Made by a program: the position numbers and the translations under genes
Assembly (NCBI RefSeq): GCF_916618755.1
Contig: NZ_CAKAKB010000001.1
Coordinates: 1-64,000 of the forward strand
Direction: 5' to 3'
DNA from: Actinotalea sp. Marseille-Q4924
Lineage (GTDB): Bacteria; Actinomycetota; Actinomycetes; Actinomycetales; Cellulomonadaceae
DNA length: 64,000 bases
Notes under the pieces: generated by a model
Seen by the model: only the letters and a program-made list of their open reading frames with translations
Told to the model about the DNA's origin: nothing
Databases searched by the model: none
Shown here: one piece after another, positions 38,173-46,953 of the stretch
Numbering within the stretch: position 1 is the first letter of the stretch
How the letters are laid out: each line of letters opens with the position of its first letter

Positions 38173-38496
38173 TCAGGCGAGGACGGCGTCGATCTCCTGC
38201 GTCAGCGCCGGCTTCGGCCGAGCGCCGACGATCTGCTTCACGAGCTCCCCGCCCTTGTAGATGTTCAGGGTGGGGATCGACGTGATCCCGTACGCCGCGG
38301 TGGTCTGCGGGTTGGCGTCCGTGTCCAGCTTGGCGATCTTGACGCGGCCCTCGTACGTCGTCGACAGCTCCTCGAGGATCGGCGCGACCTGGCGGCACGG
38401 ACCGCACCACGTGGCCCAGAAGTCGACCACGACGGGGATGTCCGACTGCAGGACCTCGCTGGCGAAGGTGGCGTCGGTGACAGGAACGGTGCTCAC
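38173..38496 (-). CDS. trxA: Thioredoxin
   Basis: The 107-aa cytoplasmic disulfide reductant. The active site [10 protein letters not shown] is at about residues 28-37, the cis-Pro motif is [11 protein letters not shown], and the buried Asp is in VVDFWA. The length is normal. The GTG start at 38496 overlaps the trxB stop by four bases (GTGA), so thioredoxin and its reductase are translationally coupled. The gene is closed by the terminator at 38126-38159. Confidence 0.97.
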   Translation of the reverse strand: MSTVPVTDATFASEVLQSDIPVVVDFWATWCGPCRQVAPILEELSTTYEGRVKIAKLDTDANPQTTAAYGITSIPTLNIYKGGELVKQIVGARPKPALTQEIDAVLA

Positions 38497-39482
38497 AGGG
38501 TCTCCTCGATCGTCTCGGTCAGGGTGCCGGTCGCGAGGTCCGCGAGGTCGGCGAGGTAGTGCTGCGCGTCGAGCGCGGCGGCGCAGCCCGTGCCGGCGGC
38601 GGTGATCGCCTGGCGGTACACGTGGTCGACGAGGTCGCCGCACGCGAAGACGCCCTCGAGGGTCGTCCCGGTGCCGCGAGCACCCTCGCCGCCGACGAGC
38701 ACGTAGCCGTTCTCGTCCACGGCGACCTGGTCCTTGACCAGCTCCGACCGCGGGACGTGCCCGATGGCCACGAACATGCCCGTCACGTCGAGACGCCGCT
38801 GCTCGCCCGTCCCGGTGTCGGTGAGAGTGAGGCCCTCGAGCTTGGGGTCGCCGTGGATCTCCGACACGACGCTGTTCCACGCGAAACGGATCTTGGGGTC
38901 GCTGTGCGCGCGGTCGGCCATGATCTTCGATGCCCGCAGCTCGCCACGGCGGTGGACGATCGTGACGCTGCGTGCGAACCGGGTGAGGAAGGTCGCCTCC
39001 TCCACGGCGGAGTCCCCGCCGCCGATGACCGCGACGTCCTGGTCCCGGAAGAAGAACCCGTCGCAGGTGGCGCACCACGACACCCCGTGCCCGGACAGCT
39101 CCTTCTCCCGCGGCAGGCCGAGCTCCCGGTAGGCGGACCCGGTCGCGAGGACCACCGCGCGGGCACGGATCACGTCGCCGTTGCCGGTTCGTACGGTCTT
39201 GACGGGGCCGGCCAGCTCCGCCTCGGTGACGTCGTCGTACCGGATGTCGGCACCGAAGCGCTCCGCCTGCTTCCTCATGTTCTCCATGAGGTCGGGGCCC
39301 ATGATGCCGTCGACGAACCCGGGGAAGTTCTCCACCTCGGTCGTGTTCATGAGCGCCCCGCCAGCGGTCACCGAGCCGGCGACGACGACGGGCGCGAGGC
39401 CGGCCCGTGCGGCGTACACGGCAGCGGTGTACCCGGCCGGACCCGATCCGATGATGACGACGTCGTGGACGGTGTCGCTCAC
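38493..39482 (-). CDS. trxB: Thioredoxin-disulfide reductase
   Basis: A 329-aa FAD/NADPH enzyme that reduces thioredoxin. The FAD site [17 protein letters not shown] is at the N-terminus, the redox-active pair is [11 protein letters not shown] (about residues 143-153), the NADPH site is [12 protein letters not shown], and the C-terminal FAD motif is [16 protein letters not shown]. The GTG at 39482 follows GAAGGAAG; an upstream ATG is less likely. A parS-like 14-mer lies in the coding sequence at 38874-38887. Confidence 0.97.
   Translation of the reverse strand: MSDTVHDVVIIGSGPAGYTAAVYAARAGLAPVVVAGSVTAGGALMNTTEVENFPGFVDGIMGPDLMENMRKQAERFGADIRYDDVTEAELAGPVKTVRTGNGDVIRARAVVLATGSAYRELGLPREKELSGHGVSWCATCDGFFFRDQDVAVIGGGDSAVEEATFLTRFARSVTIVHRRGELRASKIMADRAHSDPKIRFAWNSVVSEIHGDPKLEGLTLTDTGTGEQRRLDVTGMFVAIGHVPRSELVKDQVAVDENGYVLVGGEGARGTGTTLEGVFACGDLVDHVYRQAITAAGTGCAAALDAQHYLADLADLATGTLTETIEETL
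38874..38887. promoter_or_regulatory. parS-like sequence inside trxB
   Basis: GTTCCACGCGAAAC differs from the consensus at two positions and carries the same central transition (ACGCG in place of ACGTG) as site 2 in the array. It is 5.5 kb from the main cluster. It could be an outlying weak parS or chance. Confidence 0.4.
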
Positions 39483-39727
39483 ACTGACTTCCTTCGTTCG
39501 TGGGTGGTGCAGCACGTGGCGCGGGGACGGCCCTCGCCCGGACGGTCCCGGACCCAGGAGCCACGTCCGCGGACGTCACTGCGCTTCCGAGAGCCAGGAA
39601 CCGATCCTAGGGGCGATCTGTTCCACGAGCGGGCGCGCCGGGCACCCACGAGGACGTCGCCCCCGGGTGGTCACCGCCCGGACACAGGACGGACGACCCA
39701 CGGTCACGGACGGCCCTGCACGCTGGC

Positions 39728-40633
39728 TCAGCCGGCCGCCGGCCCGTTCAGAACGACCTCGTTGAGCACGACACGGTTGCGGCCGTCGGAGTCCTGCGGC
39801 AGCTGCGGGAACCACAGGACGATGTGCGCCGCCTCTACGGGCTCGGGGAACGTCAGCACGGTCTCGGGACCGAGCGGCCCGGACGCCAGGACGGGACCCT
39901 CCGTCGGAGTGCTGGGGTCCGTCGCCCGGACCTCGACGACCCCGCCGTTGACGGACGTCTGCAGCGTGACGGACGCGACCGCGGTCGGCTGGGCCAGCGT
40001 CACCGCGTAGCCGACCCCCGGCTTCATCCCGTAGTCGGGGCTGGCGTACCAGCGCGTGTACCAGAACGTGCTGGGGTCACCGTCGTGGGCGAGCGGCACC
40101 GCCTCGGGGTGCTCGTTGTTGTCGCCCGTGGGCGGCGGGTCGAGCTGCTGGGCCGACGCGATCTGCGGAGGAACAGGTCCGGCTTCTGCCTCGGCGGACC
40201 CGCCCTCGGCCCCCTCGGCAGGGGCCTCCTCGGCGGGTGCCTCTGCCTCGGGCTCCGCAGGCGTCTCCACGACGTCGATCACCTCACCGCCCCCGACCGG
40301 GGGCAACGGCGACGTGATGGTGCGCCAGGCGGTCCACAGGCCCAGGACCACCGCCAGCAGGAGGATCACGAGCACCCAGGGCGTCGGGTCGAAGGAGAGC
40401 CGGGAGCCACCGCGCTGGGACGGTCCCACCTGGACGGGGACCTCCTCGCGCTGGACGGGCGGACGGCCGGCACCGTCCCGACCGCGAGGACCTGGCCCGG
40501 AGGGCCGGGCCGTCGCGCCCGCGGGCGCAGCTGCCGGTCCCGACGTCCCCACGGACCCGAGCGCTGCACCGGCTGCCGCCGAGGCGCCGACCGGCGCGAA
40601 CGCCGACGACGCGCCGGTGACGGGCGACGTCAC
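39728..40633 (-). CDS. C-terminal part of MviN/MurJ: membrane helix and discoidin-like external domain (separated by frameshift)
   Basis: A frame of about 301 aa from the first possible start. It holds a disordered Pro/Ala/Gly linker, one membrane helix (WVLVILLLAVVLGLWTAWRT, about residues 110-129), an acidic Ala/Glu linker, and an external beta-sandwich (about 190-300) with the discoidin-like pattern DGDPSTFWYTRWYAS and AAHIVLWFPQL. This is the expected C-terminus of the mycobacterial MviN architecture encoded directly upstream. Sensible sequence in this frame continues back past the nominal start to about 40705 (SGSAPDVRPTGRPPVPAAAA), supporting one gene split by a frameshift rather than a separate gene. 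Confidence 0.75.
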   Translation of the reverse strand: MTSPVTGASSAFAPVGASAAAGAALGSVGTSGPAAAPAGATARPSGPGPRGRDGAGRPPVQREEVPVQVGPSQRGGSRLSFDPTPWVLVILLLAVVLGLWTAWRTITSPLPPVGGGEVIDVVETPAEPEAEAPAEEAPAEGAEGGSAEAEAGPVPPQIASAQQLDPPPTGDNNEHPEAVPLAHDGDPSTFWYTRWYASPDYGMKPGVGYAVTLAQPTAVASVTLQTSVNGGVVEVRATDPSTPTEGPVLASGPLGPETVLTFPEPVEAAHIVLWFPQLPQDSDGRNRVVLNEVVLNGPAAG

Positions 40634-43600
40634 GCTGCTGCGCGCTGCGGCGGCGGGTACGGGCGGGCGGCCGGTGGGTCGGACGTCCGGCGCGGACCCG
40701 CTGGGCGGGCGGGATGGCCGGAGGGGGCGTGCCCGGGCGCGCGGCTGCGGGGAGCGCCTGCTCGTCGAACGTGGCGCGCACCGGGTGCCGCGTCACGGGA
40801 GCCGGTGGACCACCGGCAACCGATGAACCGGCAGCCGCGCCGCCCTCGGCGTGGCGCTCGTCCCCGACACCCTTGGTGCGCTCAGCCTCCGGCGCGTCAG
40901 CCGACGCCGCGTCGCCCTCCCCGGTCGGGGGCGCCTCGCCCGCCTGGGTCGGCTGCGCCTCGGTCACCGGAGCGCCGGTCTGCGTGACCTGCGCGGGGGC
41001 CGCGCCGGCCGGGGCCGCGGTCCGGGCCGGCGCCTCGGGGGCGTGCAGGACCGGCGCGGCCACGGCGGCGGCGACGCCGGCCGCGCCCGCAGACGCGGAC
41101 GCAGTGCCGAGGTGGCGCTGCCAGGCGGTCGCGTCGTCGGACACGCCCGTGACGCGTCCGGGGTCGACCTCGCCCCACGGCTCGAGCTCGCGGACCAGCT
41201 CGGCGGGGCTGTGCGGGCCGTCGTCGTGCGGGCCGAGAGTGACGGTGCAGAGCGTGTCGAGGTCGTTCGGCACACCCGGCAGGAGGTCGGCAGGCGGCAC
41301 GGGAGCGCCCGCGACCACCGGGGCCGTCGGCACGTCGGTCTCCACGCCGGCCGGTGCCGGCCACCGGCCGGTCAGCGCCAGGTAGAGCAGGCCGACCAGC
41401 CCGACGGTGTCCGCGCGGGTCGTCGACCGGGCGTCGCCGAGGCCGTGGCCGGCCAGCTCGCCGTCCATGCCGAGCCCGGAGAGGAGCACCGTGCCGTCGT
41501 CGGCGACGTGGACGCAGGACGGCCGCAGCGCGAGGTGGTGCACGCCTCGCCGGCGCGCCACCTCGAGGGCCACGGCGGCCTCCCCGACGACGGCGCGCGC
41601 CTGGTCCGGCGGCAGGGGCCCGTGAGCGGTCAGCTCCAGCAGGTCCCGCCCGCGGGGCGGCTCGCTCACGACGTAGGCGACGTCGGAGTGCTCACCGACG
41701 TCGAGCACGCGCAGCAGGCGCGGGTCGGCGACCAGGGCGGCGCGGCGGGCCGCGTCCTGCGCCTGGGCGACCCGGCCGGAGACGAGCAGGGAGACGCGCA
41801 CGGGCCGGTCGAGGATCTGGTCGCGGCCGGCCCACACCTCGACGCCGGGCAGGTCCGACCGGTCTGGGTGCTCCAGGCGGTACCGGCCGGCCACGAGGGC
41901 ACCCCGGCCGATGGTCGCGGACTCCAGAAGACCACCTCCGTGTCGATCGGCCGAGGTCTCGACCGTCTGCCCGGCCAGCTCCGCCTCCTGGACCGGCGCA
42001 GCGGCGTCGGACGCCGCGGCGGCCACCTGCACCCCGTCGGTGCGGACGCCGTCGTCGGTGCTCATGGTACGGCCCACCCGCGCGCGCCGGAGCAGGGGCA
42101 CGAGGAGGTCCTCGAGGTCACGGACGCCCAGCACACGCAGCAGTACGACGTAGACCGCGAGCATGACCGACCCCACGACCACGCAGGCCAGCAGGGCCCG
42201 CAGGAGCCCCGCCCGGGAGAGGTCGCCGAACAGCAGGCTGAGCGGCCACCCCACGGCCGCCGCCGCGACGGCCGCCGCGGCGCACCGTAGGTACGTGCGG
42301 GCGACGCCGCCGCCGATGCCGCCGAGCCGGTGCCGCACCGCGACACCGCCGCGGACGGCGCCGAGCCAGTACGACGCCGCGATCGCCGCGCCCGCGGTCG
42401 CCGTCCACCACCCGGGCTCGAGCACGAGCCGCCCCACGAGCGTCACCACGACGACGACGACCGCCATGGGCACCTGCACCCAGAAGAGGCTGCGGGCGTC
42501 CTCGTAGGCGTAGTAGACGCGCTGCACGAGCGCCCAGGCCCCGAGCGCGACCAGCCCGAGCGTGAGCGCGACGACCACCGGGGCGAGGACGGCGGCGGCC
42601 TCGGGCACGTCGTTGATGACGATGAGCCGGGAGACGGGCAGCGCGAGCACGAGGATGAGCGCCGTCGCGAACACCGTGAAGATGCCGACCGTCCGCAGGC
42701 CGCCGGCGAGGTCCCGGCGCACACCCGCGACGTCGTCGGCGGCGGCGTGGTTGGCCAGCCGCGTGTACAGCGCGGTCACGAGCGAGACGGTCACCAGGGA
42801 GTGCGGCAGCATGAAGATCGTGAAGGCGATCGTGTACTGGTTGTTCGTCGCGACCGCGCCCAGCCCCTGCTCCTCGGCGACCTGAGCCGCCTCGAGGCCC
42901 ACGCGCGTCACGATCCACACGCCGACCTGCCCGACCACGAGCGCGGCGAAGGTCCATCCCGCGACCTGCGCCGCAGACCCCAGGCCCACCCCGCGCCACC
43001 CGCGTCGTGGGCGGAACGTGAACCCGATGCGGCGCAACGGCACGATGAGCACGAGCGCCTGCACGACGACGCCCAGGGTCGCGGTCCCGGCGAGGAGCGC
43101 CATCGGACCCGTGGTCCAGAAGCCGTACGCCTCGACCGGCGCCCCCGCCTCGTACCGCCCGTGGATGCCGATGAACACGAGGAGGCCGGCGATCGCCACG
43201 AGGTTGTTGAGGACCGGGGCCCACATGTACGGGCCGAAGACGCCGCGCGCGTTGAGGATCTGTCCCAGCAGCGTGTAGAGACCGTAGAAGAACACCTGGG
43301 GGAAGGACCACACCGCGAACGCCGTGGTCAGAGCCAGGTACTCAGGGCTGCGGTTGGCGCCGACGGCGGTCACGACGAGCGGTGCCGCGACCATGAGGAG
43401 GACCGTCGCGCCACCCAGGACCAGGATGCTGACGGTCAGGAGCCGGTCGACGTAGGCCTTGCCACCCGGCTGCTTCTCCGCGCGCACGATCTGCGGGACC
43501 AGGACGGCGTTGAGCACGCCGCCGGCGATGAGCATGTAGATCGCCGTCGGCAGCCAGTACGCCGCTGCGAAGGACGTGGCGGGGATCGTGATGGACCCGA

Positions 43601-43721
43601 TCGCACCGACCAGGACCACGACGCGCAGGAGCCCGAACACGCGGGACGTCGCCGTCCCGGCCGCCATGACGGCGGTGCTCCGCCCCAGGCTCGCGCCCAG
43701 GCCGCGGCCGTCGCTGCTCAT
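40284..43721 (-). CDS. murJ: Lipid II flippase MurJ fused to pseudokinase (MviN type), 3' end frameshifted
   Basis: The first ~550 residues are a MurJ/MviN flippase with about 14 membrane helices (starts SSDGRGLGASLGRSTAVMAA; AEKQPGGKAYVDRLLTVS). MurJ flips lipid II outward for peptidoglycan synthesis. A linker and a pseudokinase domain follow (about residues 610-850). Its catalytic loop reads HHLALRPSCV instead of HRDxKxxN, and DFG is LSGLGM, so it should not phosphorylate. A long Ala/Pro linker follows. Sense ends near position 40705 at a GGGCGGGCGGG tract (40703-40713), and the C-terminal domain continues in another frame (39728-40633). Mycobacterial MviN has the same flippase-pseudokinase-TM-external order. 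The start overlaps the DUF6049-like stop (ATGA). Confidence 0.9.
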   Translation of the reverse strand: MSSDGRGLGASLGRSTAVMAAGTATSRVFGLLRVVVLVGAIGSITIPATSFAAAYWLPTAIYMLIAGGVLNAVLVPQIVRAEKQPGGKAYVDRLLTVSILVLGGATVLLMVAAPLVVTAVGANRSPEYLALTTAFAVWSFPQVFFYGLYTLLGQILNARGVFGPYMWAPVLNNLVAIAGLLVFIGIHGRYEAGAPVEAYGFWTTGPMALLAGTATLGVVVQALVLIVPLRRIGFTFRPRRGWRGVGLGSAAQVAGWTFAALVVGQVGVWIVTRVGLEAAQVAEEQGLGAVATNNQYTIAFTIFMLPHSLVTVSLVTALYTRLANHAAADDVAGVRRDLAGGLRTVGIFTVFATALILVLALPVSRLIVINDVPEAAAVLAPVVVALTLGLVALGAWALVQRVYYAYEDARSLFWVQVPMAVVVVVVTLVGRLVLEPGWWTATAGAAIAASYWLGAVRGGVAVRHRLGGIGGGVARTYLRCAAAAVAAAAVGWPLSLLFGDLSRAGLLRALLACVVVGSVMLAVYVVLLRVLGVRDLEDLLVPLLRRARVGRTMSTDDGVRTDGVQVAAAASDAAAPVQEAELAGQTVETSADRHGGGLLESATIGRGALVAGRYRLEHPDRSDLPGVEVWAGRDQILDRPVRVSLLVSGRVAQAQDAARRAALVADPRLLRVLDVGEHSDVAYVVSEPPRGRDLLELTAHGPLPPDQARAVVGEAAVALEVARRRGVHHLALRPSCVHVADDGTVLLSGLGMDGELAGHGLGDARSTTRADTVGLVGLLYLALTGRWPAPAGVETDVPTAPVVAGAPVPPADLLPGVPNDLDTLCTVTLGPHDDGPHSPAELVRELEPWGEVDPGRVTGVSDDATAWQRHLGTASASAGAAGVAAAVAAPVLHAPEAPARTAAPAGAAPAQVTQTGAPVTEAQPTQAGEAPPTGEGDAASADAPEAERTKGVGDERHAEGGAAAGSSVAGGPPAPVTRHPVRATFDEQALPAAARPGTPPPAIPPAQRVRAGRPTHRPPARTRRRSAQQRDVARHRRVVGVRAGRRLGGSRCSARVRGDVGTGSCARGRDGPALRARSSRSGRCRPSARPARGGPRPGGTVPARWLPALLRPDALGARDPPAGGGPGPVDRLAHHHVAVAPGRGR

Positions 43722-46315
43722 CCGGGTCCTCTTCCGTCGGGGGCGTCGCCGTGCGGTGCGCCGCGGACCGCGGCGGCGTCGCCACCAGTGTGGTCGACGG
43801 CGCCCGCGCCAGCACGGTCGTGGACGGTCTCAGTTGTGGACGGACCGTCGCCGCCTGCGGATCGGCCCGTCGCGCCCTCGAGCTCCGCCACCTGCTCCGG
43901 GGACAGCGCGTCGGGGCCGGTGTACGGCTGCGGCTGCGCGCGTCGGCCGGTGCGGCCACGACGGATCGATCGGACCAGACCCACCACGAGACCCAGCGCG
44001 AGCAGCGCACCGATGCCCGCCGTCCCGATGCCCTCCCAGTCCGCACGGACGCGCACCGCGATGACCGTGTCGTCGTCGACGAGGACCCCGGCGGGTGTCC
44101 GGACCTCCACCGCGACGGCGACGTCGGCGCTCTGGATCGCGTGCACGGGGACCTGGACGACCTCCTCGCCGTTCGCCGGGACCGTGACGGGCACGCCGCC
44201 GTCGGACCGCAGCCGGGCGCTGTCCGGTCGCAGGTCCACGACGACGGACACGTCCTGGTCGAGGGCGTTCGTCACCCGGACCGGGATGCCGGCGCTCGAG
44301 GCGATGATCGTCAGGTCGCTGCCGGGCACCACCGCGACGGCCTCCTCGAGCGCCGCGGTCAGGGCGCGCGCCTTGTCGGCCAGGTCGGCGCGGTCCCGCG
44401 GCCGCTCGCGCCACGCCACCGACGTCGGAGCGAGGACCTCCAGGGCCCCGTCTCCGGCGAGCCGGTCGGGCTGGTCGACCATCGTCGCCAAAGCCGCACG
44501 GTCGGCGACCGCCTCGGCGACCGCGTCCAGGAGGTCCGCGGAGACCTCGCGCTCGCCGACCACCCGACGTGGCAGGGTCCCGCGGTCCACGTCCGTGTCC
44601 GGCGCACCCACGAGCGCGGTGACGGGCTCCATCCGTACCCACGGGGCGTCCGCGAGAGCCCCTAGCTGCGCCTGGACGACCGCGACGTCGGGCGACCACT
44701 CCCGGGGCAGCGTGGCCAGCACGTGCCGGCCGTCGGTCGGTCGCTCGCGCGTGATGACGGCCAGCTCGGCCAGGAGGTCCTGCGCCGCCGTCGCCGGGGT
44801 GCGCTGCGCCTCGTCGTCGCGGGCGTCGCCGTCGTCGTCGAGGGTGAGCGAGCCCGTGCGCAGGGCGTCGGACAGGCGTTCGTCGGCGACGAGCGCCGTG
44901 ATCTCCCCGCGTGCGGTGTCGACCGTGGTCCGACCGGACGGTGTGTACGTGAGCACCGCCGGCGGCGCCAGCTCACCCGGGCCGACGACGACGGCGCGCG
45001 CACCGTCGGCCTGGACGAACGACGCGGTCGTGAGATCCGGCAGGTCCGTCGCGGGCCAGGACAGGAGGCCCGCGCCGGAGGCGGGCAGGCCGACGTCGTC
45101 GGCGACCTCGGCGCCTCGCTCGCGGGCGAGCGCCAGGACGTCTTCCGCACCGGCGTGCGCCAGCGCCTCGACGTCGGCGTCGAGGTACGGCAGCAGGTGC
45201 ACGTCGCGGTCGGTGACGCCGTCGAGCAGGCGCGTGGCCCAGGTGGTCACCGCCTCGGGTGCGGTCACCCCGCCCGCGCCGGACGCCGCGCCGTCGTCGT
45301 CGCCGACGGCGCCTGGCATCGCCCCCATGCTGCGGCCGGCTCCCTGCGTGGGGCTCGGGCTCGGCGTGGGGTCCGTGCCGTCCGCCGCGCTGTCCGCCGC
45401 GCTGTCCGTCGCGCTGTCCGTCGGGGCGTCGTCGTCGGGGTCGCCCTCCGGCGTGCCCGCGTCGGGCCCCTCGGGGGCCGGGTCGCCGGCGGCCGGCTCC
45501 TCGGCCCGCACGGCGGCGGCCTCAGCGAGCCACGGGTCGAGCACCCACGTGACGTCGGACTGCTCCTCGGTCGCCTCGAGGACGCGCGCCAGGCGACCGT
45601 CGGTCGTCAGCGCCCCGAGGTCCGCCACCCACTGGCTGTCGTAGGGGTCGAAGGCGGGCCCGACGAGCGGCACGAGCACGCTCATGCGGGTCGCCGTCAC
45701 CTCCTCGACGGGGAACCAGAGCGCGAAGGACCGGGCGGCCCCCAGGCGGACGCGGGCGGGGTCTGCCGCGTCGACGACCTGCACCGCCAGGCCGCGCGGC
45801 CCCCACGCCCGCTCACCGCGGGCGAGCCCGAGGCCGTCGGCGGGGACGGTGACGGTGACGGTCGTGGCGGCGCCGGGCGGGAGGGGTGCGCCGGTGTCGC
45901 CCTGGGCGACGATCCCGCCGAGGGCGCCGTCGAGCGGTGCGGTGCGCCAGCCGTCCAGCGACGTCCGGCTGATGTAGGACCGGCCGTCGACGTGCAGGAA
46001 CACGCGGGGCTGCGCCACCTCGCCCTGCGAGGTGTTGGTCAGGCGTGCGGTGACGGTGAGGTCCTGTCCCGGCCGGAGCACCTGCGGCGTGACGGCGGTG
46101 ATCTCGACGGTGACGGGGAGGGCGGCGTCGTCGGCGTGGTTCGTCGCGGGGACGGAGGCGGTGGCGGGAGAGACCGCCGGGACGCCGTCCGCGACGACCG
46201 GGGCGATCGGGGCGATGCCGCCCGTCGCCGCCGCGCCGGTCGCGGCCGTCAGCCCCGTGAGCACGCACGCCCCGACGGCGGCCGCCGCGGCGCGCCACCG
46301 GGAGCTGCGGCTCAT
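43718..46315 (-). CDS. DUF6049-like secreted, membrane-anchored protein
   Basis: An 865-aa exported protein of unknown function. It has a signal peptide (SRSSRWRAAAAAVGACVL), a large extracellular region with beta-sandwich features near residues 50-220 (VTPQVLRPGQDLTVTARLTN) and a Glu/Asp/Ala-rich insertion near 300-350, a second beta-sandwich near 680-780, one C-terminal membrane helix (IGTAGIGALLALGLVVGLV) and a short basic cytoplasmic tail. Actinobacterial genes upstream of murJ commonly encode this DUF6049 type. It overlaps NUDIX upstream and murJ downstream, each by four bases, suggesting a cell-wall link. The ATG at 46315 opens the signal peptide. Confidence 0.85.
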   Translation of the reverse strand: MSRSSRWRAAAAAVGACVLTGLTAATGAAATGGIAPIAPVVADGVPAVSPATASVPATNHADDAALPVTVEITAVTPQVLRPGQDLTVTARLTNTSQGEVAQPRVFLHVDGRSYISRTSLDGWRTAPLDGALGGIVAQGDTGAPLPPGAATTVTVTVPADGLGLARGERAWGPRGLAVQVVDAADPARVRLGAARSFALWFPVEEVTATRMSVLVPLVGPAFDPYDSQWVADLGALTTDGRLARVLEATEEQSDVTWVLDPWLAEAAAVRAEEPAAGDPAPEGPDAGTPEGDPDDDAPTDSATDSAADSAADGTDPTPSPSPTQGAGRSMGAMPGAVGDDDGAASGAGGVTAPEAVTTWATRLLDGVTDRDVHLLPYLDADVEALAHAGAEDVLALARERGAEVADDVGLPASGAGLLSWPATDLPDLTTASFVQADGARAVVVGPGELAPPAVLTYTPSGRTTVDTARGEITALVADERLSDALRTGSLTLDDDGDARDDEAQRTPATAAQDLLAELAVITRERPTDGRHVLATLPREWSPDVAVVQAQLGALADAPWVRMEPVTALVGAPDTDVDRGTLPRRVVGEREVSADLLDAVAEAVADRAALATMVDQPDRLAGDGALEVLAPTSVAWRERPRDRADLADKARALTAALEEAVAVVPGSDLTIIASSAGIPVRVTNALDQDVSVVVDLRPDSARLRSDGGVPVTVPANGEEVVQVPVHAIQSADVAVAVEVRTPAGVLVDDDTVIAVRVRADWEGIGTAGIGALLALGLVVGLVRSIRRGRTGRRAQPQPYTGPDALSPEQVAELEGATGRSAGGDGPSTTETVHDRAGAGAVDHTGGDAAAVRGAPHGDAPDGRGPG

Positions 46316-46857
46316 GCCCGGGCGATCACCGCGTGCGCGGCGATCGCGAGCCGACGCTCGTTCGGGTACGCGAGGCGGTCCGCGAGGTCGACGACGGCGA
46401 CCCACGCGACGTCCTCCGCCTCGCCGTCGGGGTCGCCCTCGACGCTGAGGTCGCCGCCGGTGGCGCTGAGGAGGAAGTGGTGGACGACCTTGTGCACGCG
46501 CCGGTCGTCACCGGTGAACCAGTAGTCGATCGTGCCCAGCTGCTGGAGGACGACGCCGTGGATGCCGGTCTCCTCCGCGATCTCGCGGACCGCGGCCTCG
46601 GCAGGTGTCTCGTCACCCTCCAGGTGGCCCTTCGGCAGGCACCACTCGAGCCGACCGGCACGGTTGCGTCGCGCGATGACCGCGGCGTGGGGCCGGCCGT
46701 GGACCGTGGAGACGACGAGCCCGCCGGCGGACGTCTCGTCCACGACGGGCAGCGGCGTGGCGTGGCGCAGCCGCGCGAGCGGGTCGATGTGCAGGGCGTG
46801 CCCGCCCGGGGGCGTGGGCACGGCGCCGCGCCGCGGGTGAGGCACGGCGGTGGACAT
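46312..46857 (-). CDS. NUDIX hydrolase
   Basis: A 181-aa NUDIX protein, hydrolysing a nucleoside diphosphate linked to another moiety. The Nudix box is complete: GHLEGDETPAEAAVREIAEE then TG (about residues 77-98), with the metal-binding Glu residues present. The substrate is not evident; damaged-nucleotide or (di)nucleotide polyphosphate hydrolases are both possible. The gene heads the NUDIX-DUF6049-murJ operon, as in mycobacteria (Rv3908-Rv3910). It is divergent from the CCA-adding gene across 96 bases. The ATG at 46857 is preferred over a longer open frame lacking domain sense. Confidence 0.9.
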   Translation of the reverse strand: MSTAVPHPRRGAVPTPPGGHALHIDPLARLRHATPLPVVDETSAGGLVVSTVHGRPHAAVIARRNRAGRLEWCLPKGHLEGDETPAEAAVREIAEETGIHGVVLQQLGTIDYWFTGDDRRVHKVVHHFLLSATGGDLSVEGDPDGEAEDVAWVAVVDLADRLAYPNERRLAIAAHAVIARA

Positions 46858-46953
46858 GCGGCCACTGTAACGACCGGACCGTGAAGGTCCGGTGCCCGCC
46901 CGGGCAGGGACCAGGAGCGGCGGTGTCACAGGGATCTGGCACGCTGGTGTGTC

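Noticed and set aside
40284-40700. Last ~140 codons of the murJ frame as a genuine C-terminus
   Set aside because: Arg/Pro-rich frame noise, while another frame encodes a membrane helix and a beta-sandwich expected for MviN.
40703-40713. Programmed ribosomal frameshift at the murJ split
   Set aside because: No slippery heptamer or obvious stimulatory structure; an indel in a GC run is simpler.
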